This document shows, one piece after another, positions 36,526 to 48,136 of a DNA stretch of 64,000 bases (within the stretch, counting starts at the first letter, position 1; every line of letters begins with the position of its first letter). The position numbers were made by a program, and so were the translations under genes. Source of the DNA: Talpa occidentalis (Eukaryota > Chordata > Mammalia > Eulipotyphla > Talpidae); the NCBI RefSeq assembly GCF_014898055.3, contig NW_023602073.1:19763784-19827783 (forward strand). Reading direction: 5' to 3'. The notes beneath the pieces were generated by a model that was not told the origin of the DNA, did not search any database, and saw nothing but the letters and a program-made list of their open reading frames with translations.

Positions 36526-36625
36526 NNNNNNNNNNNNNNNNNNNNNNNNNNNNNNNNNNNNNNNNNNNNNNNNNNNNNNNNNNNNNNNNNNNNNNNNNNN
36601 NNNNNNNNNNNNNNNNNNNNNNNNN
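36526..36625. other. Assembly gap, 100 N
   Basis: Exactly 100 Ns. The left edge is in the 3' flank of a type I OR and the right edge in the middle of the 5' flank of a type II OR, so a large part of a unit is absent between them, either missing from the assembly or truly deleted. Confidence 0.98.
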
Positions 36626-36914
36626 AAAGAAAATTCTGGGATGGACTTGTGAATGGACTTTTTTTTAAAAATTATTAGTTATTTGTTTTATTTCCTTATA
36701 CTCCTTAACTCGCTTATTCTATTCTTATGCATTCACTTATCCTGAGAACCTTAAGTGTTTATAACATGTGTTACTTTTTTGTTGTCTAAATGATGGTCAA
36801 ATCCACATCAGAAAAGATATGTCATACAGATAATTTTCAAGAACATCTAAAATATTATTTTCATGAAATAACTATTTAATTATATTTTTAGGATTTGTCA
36901 AAATTTTTGCTGTT

Positions 36915-37045
36915 GTACTTATTTATTTTCATATTTATTTTTTATTTTCTTATACCATTGTTTATTTTTGGACATATTTTATATCCTCCCTCATATGTAG
37001 TCTCCATACACATAGCACCTGTGATCATACCATTTGAAATGGTTT
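36915..37045 (-). mobile_element. L1 3' UTR remnant used as OR 5' flank
   Basis: Matches the left end of the antisense L1 at 46540 (CCTCCCTCATATGTAGTCTCC here). The remainder of that L1 is deleted, so the remnant joins directly to the OR splice acceptor. The same junction is at 57555-57690. Confidence 0.85.
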
Positions 37046-37088
37046 CCATCTTGTTTTGCAGCAAACATCACTGGGAATTAGAAGGACT

Positions 37089-38011
37089 ATGGATAATTTC
37101 ACTATGAGTGGGTTTCTTCTGAGGGGATTTTCTGCCAAACCTGAGGTAGAATCTTACTTGCTTCTCTTTTCTTAGTCTTTTACACAGTGGCAGTAACTGG
37201 CAATATCCTCATTATCACCCGCAACTTCCATGGACAGTAGCGCCACTCCACCATGTATTTCTTCCTGAAACATCTCTCCTCCTAGATCTGGGCTACATTT
37301 CGTGACTGTACCAGGTCCATTTACAATTCTTTCATGCACAGCGGCTACATTTCCTTCTGGGAATGCATAGTGCAGTGTTTTGCTTTCATTCTCTGTGGTT
37401 TTGCTGAGATATCCATGCTCACAGTGATGTCTTATGATCGCTATGTGGCCATCTGCCTTCCACTGCGCTACGAAATCATTATGGATACCAGCTTGTGTCC
37501 TCGGAGTTCTAGGGCGTCTGGATCAGTGCGGTCATTACTGGAACCATGCACACAACTGCCACTTTCTCTACTCACTTCTGTGGTTCCCAATTCACCATTC
37601 TTCTGTGACGTCCCTCAGGTCCTGAAACTCTCGTGTTCTAATGAGTATATCAGTGATATTGGAGTCACTGGCTTTGTGGGTCTTATGGCCTTTCTTTGTG
37701 TCACCTGTATTGGACTGTCCTACATCCAGATATCTCCTCCACTGTGCTGAGGATGCCATCTGCTGAGGGCAGAGCTAAAGCTTTTTCCACTTGCCCTTCC
37801 TCACCTTGCTGTGGTCATATTATTCATTTCAACAACAGCCTCTTTGAGTTTCTCAAGCCACCTTCTGACTCTCCAAGTGCACTGGATGTTTTGCTGACTA
37901 TTATGTACACAGTTGTGCCCCCACCTCAATCCAATGATCTATAGCCTAAGAAATAAAGCTATAAAGGTTGCTCTAAGAGGTATTCCAAGAAAAACTGACC
38001 TCGTTTGTTGA
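37089..38011 (+). pseudogene. OR14-family olfactory receptor pseudogene, type II
   Basis: OR exon of 923 bp with start ATG at 37089 (MDNF) and the FC-stop end. Type II marks: QVLKLSCSNEYISDIGV. The longest open piece (37334-37750) covers the end of TM2 to TM5 with SYDRYVAICLPLRYE intact. Lesions are many single-base changes: a base lost near 37145, an inserted C after ATTATCACC (37220), losses in the HSPMYF region (37240-37290), an inserted G near 37509 before ASGS, and broken phrases near 37733, 37797 and 37920. The splice acceptor TTGTTTTGCAG is intact (AG 37060-37061). The evenly spread one-base lesions suggest long neutral decay, or low-quality assembly next to the gap. Confidence 0.93.
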
Positions 38012-38089
38012 ATGCAGATTTTTTTTTTGGGTTGTTGAATACACTTTTGTTTGAATACAGTTTTGAGTATGGGGTGATACCCCTGTTGT

Positions 38090-38530
38090 AATCAAATTCT
38101 TTTGCAGTGGTTGTTCGGTTTTACCAGCACCACTTATTGAAGATATTTTGCTATTTTCTTTTAAGGTTCTGGCTCTTTGTCTTAATTAGCGGGGGATATA
38201 TGTGTACATATTTTATGGGCTCTTTATGCTGTTCCTTGGATTTTGTGCCTGTTCTGTTATGCAGTATCATGCTGTTTGAATCCAGAAAGATGGTACTCCA
38301 TTTTTGTTTTTCCCCCGTAGTATTGCTTGGGATTTTGTGGTTCCATAAAAATTTCATTTGTTCAATTTCTGTGAAATATGGCATTAATTTTTGATAAGAA
38401 TTACATTGAATATGTACATGACTTTAGGTAAGATGGCCATGGAAACAATGTTAAGATGCTTGAATTCAGAAACCTAGGGGATCTGTCTGTCCATTGGATA
38501 GGCACACCTAATGATACAGCATATCCAAGA
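38090..38530 (-). mobile_element. Old L1 fragment, antisense, in type II flank
   Basis: Antisense ORF2-like sequence (CACCACTTATTGAAGATATT onwards). The same fragment sits at 49800-50220 and 58760-59180, so it predates the type II copies. Confidence 0.7.
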
Positions 38531-38724
38531 ACGGAAGACAGAGACAAAGGAAGAGAACATATTTATAAAATACAGAGAAAAACTCCATAAACCTGGAAGG
38601 AAGTAAATTTATCTGTTCATAAAGCTAAAAGAACACCTGAGTATCTAAATGTAATGAGAAGTACATATTCATGAAATGGTCAGGAGTTTAGGACAAAGAC
38701 ACAATAATAAGATTAACTAGGCAA

Positions 38725-40120
38725 ATAATCATCAAAACTGCATGGTATTGGAACAAGAACAGACATACAGACCAATGGAATCGAATAGAAATCCAGAAAT
38801 CCCACAGATTTATGGTCAACTAATCTTGACAAAGGAGCAAAGACTATGCATTGGAGCAAAGAAAGTTTGTTCAATAAATGGTGCTGGGAAAACTGGGTCG
38901 CTACATGCAAAAGAATGAAGCTTGACCACCACCTCACACCATACACAAAAATCAACTCAAAATGGATTAAAGAACTAGACATAAGACCTGAAACCATAAA
39001 ATATATAGAAATATAGGCGAAACACTACGTGATTTGCACATCAAAGACATCTTTACAGACACATCACCCAAAGCAGTGATAGTGAAGGCAAAGATAAACA
39101 GCTGGGACTATATCAAATTAAAGAGCTTTTGCACAGCAAAAGAGACAATAACAAAAACAAAGAGAAACCCCACCAACTGGGAGAACATTTTTGCACCCAA
39201 CACTAATGATAAAGGACTGATCACAAAAATCTGCAAAGAGCTAATGAGACTCAACAACAACAAAGAAAATAATCCAGTCAAAAAATGGGCAGAAGAGCTT
39301 AAAAGAAACTTCTCTGAAGAGGAAATGCAAATGGCCAACAGGCATATGAAAAAATGTTCAACATCACTTGTCATCAGGGAAATGCAAATCAAAACTACCA
39401 TGAGATACCATCTTACACCAGTGAGAATGGCACATATTAAAAAAACTAGCAACAACAAATGTTGGCGAGGGTGTGGAGAAAAAGGAACTCTTCTGCACTG
39501 TTGGTGGGAGTGCAAACTGGTCCAACCACTGTGGAAAGCTGTGTGGAGATTTCTGGACCTACTAAACATAGAGCTTCCATATGACCCAGCAATTCCACTC
39601 CTAGGTATTTACCCAAAGGACACAGAAACATCAATTCCAAAGGGCACCTGCACCCCTATGTTTATAGCAGCACTGTTTACAATAGCTAAGCTTTGGAAAC
39701 AACCCAAATGCCCAAAAATAGATGACTGGATCAAGAAGATGTGGTACATATATACCATGGAATATTACTCAGCATTCAAAAAAGATAAACACATGCAATT
39801 TGCTGCAACATGGATGGCGCTGGAAGGGATCATGCTCAGCGAAATAAGCCAAAAAGAAAAAGAAAAATACCGGATGGTCTCACTCATAGCAGGAATCTAG
39901 AAAACTTAAATAATGGACCAGGAAAATAAATAACTATAAGAAAGTGAAAATCAAAATCAACAAAAAACTATGAACCAGAGACACTTTTAGGGGGGCGGGG
40001 CGGGAGGGGAGGGATTGGGGTCAGAATGGGGGGCTGCAATTGTATGGGGAATATAACAATAAAATTCATAAAAAAAAAAAAATAAAAATAAAAATCAATT
40101 TACCAAAAAAAAAAAAAAAA
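38725..40120 (+). mobile_element. Young 5'-truncated L1 with open ORF2 end
   Basis: 1.4-kb sense L1. The open frame 39034-39900 (288 codons) is the ORF2 C-terminal part and contains the cysteine-histidine motif CX3CX7HX4C near residues 145-163 (CWRGCGEKG...HCWWEC). A G-rich 3' UTR and a long A tail follow. Perfect target duplication AAGATTAACTAGGCAA at 38709-38724 and 40121-40136; the site is empty in the other type II flanks (near 50687 and 59378). No endonuclease or reverse transcriptase domain remains, so it cannot move by itself. Confidence 0.96.
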
Positions 40121-41422
40121 AAGATTAACTAGGCAAAAGAATTAGTGACCTCTATAAAGGAAATCCCATCAGGTTAACATTATATATTCTCCAAAGAATG
40201 AAATGCAGTAATTTCCAACCAAATGGAGGGAATTTGAAAAAAGTATACATAGTGCTACTAATCAGAATTATAAAAATAAATATTGGTTATTCATATAAGA
40301 GATAATTCAACACAAACTCGTCAAAATTTCCTGGACATCAACAAATATCTTGAGGGTCTGAGATTAAAGAGAGAGTGGGGAGGGGAAAGGCCAAGGGACA
40401 CAAAGATTGGTGGTGGGGGAAAACGGAAAAGAAAAACAGTTTAGTGTACTAATCTTGGAACTGCTCTGTAATTTTGAGATTTCTTTTTCAAATAAACCAA
40501 TAGTTGTATAGGACACAAGTTATAGTTGTATTTTGATTGCATTACTCAAGACATGCTTTTTTTTAACTCGTGGGTTTTGATTTTAGAAAATGTCAATATA
40601 GCTGGATAGTTCTTTTTTACTCCTTTAACTATATCAAGAAGCAGTTCTGTAAAATTAAAGGTATATAATGTATTGCCAGTTTTAGAACACATGGAAAAGC
40701 AATATATTTGCTAGTAGGATGAGTGGAAACAGAATTTATGATGTTATGGAAATAATGGGCAATTGAATCAACAGGAAGAAAGGATAAATACCATAAATGA
40801 CTAGCAAGGTGACTATAACAAAAGTTACACGTGTATGCCTGATCTCCTTTCTTCTCTTAGTTCATCAAGAGTTCCATAAATGATTCAGGAAGTTGCTAAG
40901 TCTGCTGCTTGGAATCAGTTACCTGGATTCTGCTGCTTGCTTAAGCGGAAATTTCTTGCAATGTACCATTTGCACTCAGTAGTAACTATGGTGACCTTGA
41001 TCCCCTTCCCAAATAATAAAGAAAATCTATTATACATGGGATGACAAGCTTCCATATACAAACTATATTAAACCTGATCATTCCTGCGATTCTGGGCTCA
41101 GGCTTTTGGGAACGATCCCACTGAGCTCGCCCATGTGACAAATTAATCTCTCTCCACCATTCTGAGGGCAGTCTGATTTCAATGGGATATTACTGCAACA
41201 TGATTATTAATGTATAATGATATATTTCTGAAGTTTCAATATTGATTGAACACACACACAGAAGTATCACAAATCAAGCAGCGTAAATGTCTTTGTGTTA
41301 AGAAACAAATGTATATATGGTAAATCTATCATCAATCTGTGATAATGTGACACAATTAGAAATATATACTTGGTTTTTGTCCTCTGTTCCTGTCACAGCA
41401 TGCCTAACCCATGTAGTTCCTT

Positions 41423-41503
41423 GAGTTGTAGAGTGGGAAGAACAAGATGCTCTTCCCACTCTACAACTCTGAGTTGTAGAGTGGGAAGAGCATCTTGTTC
41501 TTC
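41423..41503. repeat. Near-perfect 33-bp fold-back
   Basis: Arms 41437-41469 and 41471-41503 are perfect reverse complements with a single T between them; the right arm starts GAGTTGTAGAGTGGGAAGAG. An 18-bp direct copy of the right-arm start precedes it at 41423-41440. Units 4 (52411-52447) and 5 (61161-61197) have only a single plain copy. Confidence 0.97.
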
Positions 41504-42206
41504 AGAAGCCTTTTCAACATATCACAGTTTACATTGATAATGACTCATTTATGTTGATAAATTGACTCAATGTGGGCACTCAAGTATATTCAAGATGATG
41601 GTTGTTTGCCAGAAAACAGCCATGTGATTAGAACGTGAACCATTCAGTCCTATCTCTGACCTCTGAAGAGGAGAGAGAAATTGAAGGTTGAGTTAATTGC
41701 CAATAACCAATAGTTTAAGCAATCTTGTCTATGTAATGTGGCCACCAATGTACCTGAAGCAGCAGGCATTCAGGGAGTTCTGGGTTGTGGAACCCAAGGA
41801 GGTGCTGGGGAGTTATTCTGACAAGGAAGGTGAGACAATTCTGCTCACCTCCCCAAATCTTGTCTTGCACTCCTTATATTTCTGATTTTTATTTTTTCTA
41901 ATGAATCACTAAGAGTTAGAAATAGACCACTCTGAGTTCTGTGAGCTACTCTAGAATATTATTGTTGGGAAGAAGTGGAACCCCTAATAATAGCTTGTAT
42001 ATCAGTCATATAAGGACCTGGACATTCAGGTGGTGTCCGGTAGAGCCATTCTCATGGGAGGAAATGGTAACCTGGGGGCCTGGTTCTATGTCTGACTTAA
42101 GTGCTGTGGAAGTGTTGAGAAAACCCTGTTTTCAGTGTCAGAAGTGAGACTAAAAAGAGAAAGGAATAAATCACTAAAGAAATAACCTCATAAACATGCA
42201 AATGGG

Positions 42207-42712
42207 AAATCTCCACTCCTATTTTTATTGCAGCACTATTTATAATAGCTAAGATATGTAAATAACCTAAATACCCTAAAACAGATGAATGGATCAAGCA
42301 GTTGTGGAATATATACAAAATGGAATATAACTCAGCACTCAAAAAAGATAAACTCATGCCTTTTGTGGCAACATAGTTGGAGCTGGAAAGGATTATGTTC
42401 AGCAAAATAAGTCAGAAGAAAAGAGGAAAGTATTGGATGGTCTCACTGATAGGGGGGATATAGGGAAACCAAACAAAAGATCAGGAAAAAATCAAAACTC
42501 ACAGGCAAACCATAGATCTGATGCAATGCAGGAGAGCAGGACTAAAAGGGGTAAAAACAGTAGAGGGGGAAGAGCACGGGAGACTATGGTGATAGTTGTG
42601 GGAGAATTATGGGGACTACATCTGAGGGGAGAAATCAAATACTGTACAAAAATGGACAATGATGTCAGAACATAATAAACAAACAAACAAACAAACAAAC
42701 AAACTAACCATA
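42207..42712 (+). mobile_element. Old L1 3' end shared by units 3-5
   Basis: ORF2 C-terminal sequence and 3' UTR with a (CAAA)n tail at 42675-42705. Copies at the same place in unit 4 (53147-53662) and unit 5 (62165-62670), absent from unit 1, so it was inserted before units 3-5 separated. Confidence 0.85.
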
Positions 42713-42742
42713 AACAAAAAAACACTACAAAAACCACCCCTC

Positions 42743-42989
42743 GGGCCTCCCCGGTGGCGCAGCGGTTGAGCGCTGGGTTGCGAAGCTGCCCTCGGCCTCT
42801 GTGGCGCCGGTTCGATCCCCGGCACGCAGACCTCTCCTGCCGCCCGCTTCTCCCCTCAGCAGTGTACTTCGGTCCTTCTGCCTGCTCTGCTCCCCGCTCT
42901 GGCTCTGGTGAATTCTCTCACCCTCCCGCGCTTCTGACTGTACCCAGTGCTTGTATAGACACATAAATAAATCTTTAAAAAAAAAAAAA
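42743..42989 (+). mobile_element. Young tRNA-derived SINE, subfamily B
   Basis: Near-consensus head GGGCCTCCCCGGTGGCGCAG. Perfect target duplication CAAAAACCACCCCTC at 42728-42742 and 42990-43004. Units 4 (53686) and 5 (62694) keep the empty site. About 35 bp of the centre (the CTGCTCCCCGGCCACC part) is missing. Confidence 0.96.
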
Positions 42990-43004
42990 CAAAAACCACC
43001 CCTC

Positions 43005-45017
43005 ATATTTTTCAACTAGGATGCCCTGCTCTGAAACTCAATTCCTTTCCAGTTTATGAATATTTTTCATCACAGTACATTTTCACTTTATTTCATTTGG
43101 GAGCAAACTATTCAAAAAAGATGCATGTTTCACTTTTTGAAATTTACTTGGATCAGATACAAGTCAGTTGGACCTAAAAGGTAAAAGAGTGAATGGATAC
43201 CTGGCCAAAAATATAATGGATTATTTGTTAGCTTCCCCACACAACATGAAATTTGATTATCACTTAGTAGCATGAGATTAAGGAGTAATTTGTTACTCAT
43301 TAGTAGAAATCAAATGGTATTTACACCTTTCAGAAGATGGGGATATTTATTAGACATTGTAATATTATCTAGTTAAAATTAAATGAATAACTTGTTTACT
43401 CATTTAATGGAAATGATGTCTTTTCAAATTATTTTTGAATCTATCACATTATATCATTATTTTCAATAATTTGATGCAATAAACACAAATTAGTTGAAAT
43501 TCCAGGTAACTGTGTATGAACATTAACTGAGCTCAACAGAAAAACCGTCTGTGGGAACAGTAAATATAATTGCAGGTTTTGGCCCCAGGGCATTTATCAA
43601 GAACACCAGATACCCAGGGCACCCACAAAGTCTGCTTATGCCAAAAGATTTAATAACCGAAACTCCAGAGGCCAAAGAAAGCATTGAAATGGACTAATTT
43701 TTTTTCTCCATAGTTCAGATTTTTTGAATGTGACTGAGTTGTAGAGATCAAGATTTCAGCTAAGGGTCAACTGCTCACAATGACAGCTTTTCTTTCTATG
43801 GAGGGAATTTGAATATGCTTTGATGCGTTTCATAAAAACATAGATTATACAGAATAATGGAAAACACATAAATTACTTATTTTGAGTGAGTGAGAGAACC
43901 AGTCACTATCATTCAACTTGTAAGACACAAAATAATATGGATGAGCTATGAATATTTTAGTGGAAATTAGGAATCAGAGAGAACACTGTAAACTCCTTAC
44001 ATGCTGGAATCATTTATGGAGTGAAATTACCTCCTCCCTACCCTTGCTTTTCTTTCTATTATGATATAGAAGAAATTCAGTGTGAATTTTCCTTCTATTT
44101 ATATTATACATTGACTCTTATAATAGTGACTTAATAGAGATGTGAGATGTTTTCCATATCAAAAATCACAGGTAAATCGTTGAAACATGGTAGGAAAATT
44201 TATCAATTGAGAATGGATCAAATATTTTAGTAAGAGCAAAATAACTACATTTTCTAGCTGCACAAAATAAGGATCAAAACAAACATAGATAAAGACTGAA
44301 AGATTTATAGGGACTACACCTGAGGGGGTGGGTAAACAGAAAGAGTAAATTAAGAGACATGCTTCTTGTCTTAACCAGACAGTCTTGCCTTCTTATTCAT
44401 TCTAATTCATAGGGAAAATCTGAGTGAAAGAAAATTCTGGGATGGACTTGTGAATGGTCAATTTTTGGAAAGGCTGAGAAAAGTTTGACCACAAAAATAA
44501 CTGGTAAAAATCATGTAATATATCTTAAGGCATTTAGAAAATAGTTTTGTTATCTTTTAAAAACATTATATCCATGTAAATATTAAACATTGTTCAATAA
44601 CATTAATATTCACCTAAAACTGTGATAAAGATGTGGATATTGAATTCCCCTTTATTGTAGCACAGCAAATGATTTGGAGACAACAAAATAGTAGAGTTAA
44701 AAATTCTAATGAACAGTAAGAGAAATAATTTCATTGAAGAACAAATGTCCATCGTTGTGTTCACAAATTGATGCTCATCAAAAAAGACAAAGATCCTAAA
44801 TTTATATTTAAAAACTAAAAACGAGACAGGTAAGTCCCTTCATTATTTCCTGCTTCTTTACTTGGTATCACAAACAGTTAATGCAATGGTATATTAAGTA
44901 AGTGATATAGATACTTACAACATATAATGTGACAAAGTTGGTTTTGCATACTAACAGAGACACACAATTGCATTAAAATGCATTAATTTATTTTGAGAGA
45001 GAAACAATATAGAAGTT
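43005..45017. other. Unit 3 flank, no gene
   Basis: Matches 53690-55130 and 62700-64000 over its length. No exon recognised. It carries the TTTTGGCCCCAGGGC block common to all units. Confidence 0.7.
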
Positions 45018-45282
45018 TTCTTTTAAATATTTATTTATTTATGCATGCAAGATCTGGGATGCAGGCCAGAGGTGTGGGAGGTGAGAGGATTTGCCAGAGA
45101 CAGAGTGGGGAACAGAACAGGCAGATTGACAGAAATACACTGCTGACGAGAGCAGTGGGTGAGACAGAGGAGGTCACCTGCGCCATGTGGGTATCTCCCT
45201 GGCCGGGGATCGAACTCATGCTGCAGAGGCCGCAGATAGCTTCATAGTGCTGTGCTTAACCCTTGTGCCACAGGGGAGGCCC
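45018..45282 (-). mobile_element. tRNA-derived SINE, subfamily A
   Basis: Reverse orientation; AAATATTTATTTATTTATGC tail left, CAGGGGAGGCC right. Approximate target duplication ATATAGAAGTTTT / ATATTAAGTTTT. Confidence 0.9.
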
Positions 45283-45612
45283 TATATTAAGTTTTAAAGG
45301 TGAAAACATAAATTGCATTTAATCCCATTATACGGCTACTGTCTTAATTATTGACAGGAGTAGATTTAAAGTAATGGAAGACCAACTGAAATACTTTTGG
45401 GTAAATCAAATACTATTTCCATGCATATGGATGGAGACATTTTTGTTGTTTACCCAAATAGAAAATAAGCAGCATTCTCCTAGACATAGAAATTTCTGGA
45501 GTTTCAATAAATCTTACCTGCCTAAATGAGTAAATGTCAGGTGTCACCTTCAGAGTATCTCTTTAATATTGTTTAAATATGAAGTTACTTGGTTTAATTT
45601 AACAGTATTTTT

Positions 45613-45924
45613 TTTTTTTTTTTTTTATAGAGGCATGTTTATTTATTTATTATATTTGTTTGTTTGTTTTTGTTTATACATGCACTGGGTACAGTCAGAA
45701 GCGCGGGAGGGTGAGAGAATTCACCAGAGCCAGAGTGGGGAGCAGAGCAGGCAGAAGGACTGAAGTACATTGCTGAGGGGAGCAGCGGGTGGCAGGAGAG
45801 GTCTGCGCACCATGTGGGATCCTCCTCCGGTGGCCGGGGAGCAGCCGGGGATCGAACCGGCGCCGCAGAGGCCGCAGGCAGCTTCGCAACCCAGCGCTCA
45901 ACCGCTGCGCCACCGGGGAGGCCC
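45613..45924 (-). mobile_element. Young tRNA-derived SINE, subfamily B, long tail
   Basis: Reverse orientation. Perfect 18-bp target duplication TAATTTAACAGTATTTTT at 45595-45612 and 45925-45942. Shares the TAGAGGCATG tail module with the copy at 13799-14107. A and B boxes are intact. Confidence 0.97.
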
Positions 45925-47110
45925 TAATTTAACAGTATTTTTACAGTCCAGGGTGACCAGTCCACACATACATGTGCACACATGCAAACACACACGCCAC
46001 AGTAAGGCTGAAACAATTTTCAAATAAGTTTTACTTTTGTGTGCAAGGGACTCTATCATTGCCATGTCCTCCCTACCAATATCAGACTTAAACAATTTCC
46101 CAGTGAAGTTACACAGTTCATTACAGAAGTAGTAAGTACTACCCTCGGCTTTAAGTAAATTTTCAGGTGCAACATTGATGTTCTTGCTGAAAAACCAAAA
46201 GGAGGGATCAATTTCTTATGTGTCCCCAGACAGACTAAGAAATCAAACTAGTAATAAACACAATCATTCCCTCACCATGTAGAAATTATTACTGTTATTT
46301 GTTTTATTTCCTTATACTCCTTATCTCTGCTTATTCCATTCTTATGTATTCACATATCCTGAATACATTAAATGTTTATAACATCTGCTACTTTTATGTT
46401 GTCCAAATGGTGGTCATATCCACATCAGAAAAGATATTTCATACAGATAATTTTAAAGAATATCTAAAATATTATCATGGAAATAACTTTTTAATTACAT
46501 GTTTAGGATTTGCCAACATTTTTGCTGCTGCACTAATTTTATTTTTTTGAGATTTATTTATTTATTTATTTTCTTATATTATTGTTAATTTTGGGGCACT
46601 ATTTTATTCCTCCCCTCATGTGTAGTCTCCATACACATAGCACCTGTGATTCATCCCCAAGTCCCTTGTGCTCTTCTCTCCCATGTTTCCAACTCAACTT
46701 CACCTTCCCTTGCTATATGCCTCAAATCTGTGGACTGCTTGCAAGTTCTGCCTTCATCCCGAACTTCTGTTCTGTTTCTCTATATTTCACATAAAAATGA
46801 TACCATTTGATATTTATCTCTTTCCTTCTAACTTATTTGATTAGTGTAGTCCCTTCCAGCTCCACTCATGTTGCCACAAACTGTATGAGTTTATCTTATT
46901 GATCAGTAAGTAGTATTCCAGTTTGTATACACACCACATCTTCTTGATCCATTCATGTGTTTGGGGGCATTTAAGTTATTTCTATACCTTGGTTATTGTA
47001 AACAGTGCTTCAAAAAACATAGGAGTGCAGTTTTCCTATAGTTTTTGTATTCTTTGGATAGATTCTTAGGAGTGGAATTGCTGAATCATATAATAGATCT
47101 GTTTTTAGTT

Positions 47111-47382
47111 TTTTTTTTCTAAAGATTTATTTATTTATGCATACAAGAACTGGGGTCTAGGCCAGAGATGTGGGAGGGTGAGAGGATACACCAGAGACAG
47201 AGTGGGGAACAGAACAGGTAACTTGACTGAAAACACTGCTGAGGGGAGCAGCGGGTGAGCCAGGAAAGGTCTGCTGGGCCATGTGGGTACTTCTCTGGAG
47301 GGCCGGGAATTGAACTCTTGCTGCAGAGGCTGTGGATAGCTTCATAGTGCTGTGCTTAACCCCTTGTACCACCATAGAAGCC
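47111..47382 (-). mobile_element. tRNA-derived SINE, subfamily A
   Basis: Reverse orientation inside the antisense L1. The target duplication TTTTTAGT-like repeats at 47102 and 47386. Confidence 0.9.
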
Positions 47383-47409
47383 CCATTTTTAGTGTTATTT
47401 TATTTTATA

Positions 47410-47679
47410 TTTTTTAAAGATTTATTTATTTATACAAGCACTGGGTACAGTCAGAAGCGCAGGAGGGTGAGAGAATTCACCAGAGCTAGAGCGGGGAGCA
47501 GAGCAGGCAGAGGGACTGAGATACACTGCTGAGGGGTGCAGCGGGCAGCAGGGGAGGTCTGCGCGCCATGTGGGACCCTTCCCCGGAGGCTGGGGGGCAG
47601 CCGGGGATCGAACTGGCATTACAGAGGCTGCAGGCAGCTTCGCAACCCAGCGCTTAACAGCTATGCCACCAGGGAGGCC
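47410..47679 (-). mobile_element. tRNA-derived SINE, subfamily B
   Basis: Reverse orientation, 27 bp from the previous SINE. Target duplication TTTTTAGTGTT at 47386 and 47683, reusing the site of the older A copy. Confidence 0.93.
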
Positions 47680-48085
47680 CTATTTTTAGTGTTTTAAGGA
47701 ACCTACACATAGTTCTCCATAGTGCTGCACTAATTTCAAATGAGCATAGTTTCCTTAATGTTGCAGACTTTCAAATCCTTAGCTCAAAAATTTGCTCTTT
47801 CTCTGAAAGTAGGACAAATTTGATGTATGACATACATGTTTTAAGCTCATTTCTTCATTAATTTTTACAAAGGTCATATCACATCCATTAATTTTTAATT
47901 TTATCAATTTTATTACGGTACGTTTGATTTATAACATTATATAAGAATTAGTGGCCAGAGTCACCATCTCCAGGTGTGTGTTACCAGTTTATGTGTTTCT
48001 TCATAAATAATAGCAATGAGTATTTTGGTTAAAATGGTTAGCTATTTTCAGGGGGTACAAAATTTGTATTTCAAATTTGTTTAGC

Positions 48086-48136
48086 CATAAAGGAGGGAAT
48101 CTCCTCATCATCATGGCAACTTCAAATTTGTTTAGC
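48086..48136 (+). other. Pasted OR coding fragment with 16-bp direct repeat
   Basis: 48095-48123 is identical over 29 bases to 48901-48929, the TM1 coding part of the OR 0.8 kb downstream (starts GGGAATCTCCTCATCATCAT). The insert is bracketed by TTCAAATTTGTTTAGC at 48070-48085 and 48121-48136. No poly-A. Confidence 0.93.

Larger units (their letters stand above)
36626..40550 (+). repeat. Partial unit with the 37 kb OR and type II 3' flank
   Basis: Begins mid-unit at a phrase also found at 44428 and 55096 (TGGATGGACTTGTGAATGG-like). Runs through OR 37089-38011 and a 3' flank that matches 49723-51150 and 58674-59850. The flank is interrupted by the L1 at 38725-40120. Confidence 0.85.
46540..47745 (-). 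mobile_element. Old L1, antisense, with two SINEs
   Basis: Antisense 3' UTR (CCTCATGTGTAGTCTCCATA near 46613) and ORF2 end (46850-47110), then the short continuations 47383-47409 and 47680-47735 around two SINEs. Its left end is also present before the 37 kb and 58 kb ORs. Confidence 0.8.

Noticed and set aside
39108..39569. 153-codon minus-strand frame over the young L1
   Set aside because: Antisense of L1 ORF2; it matches the antisense of other L1 copies and carries no independent domain.
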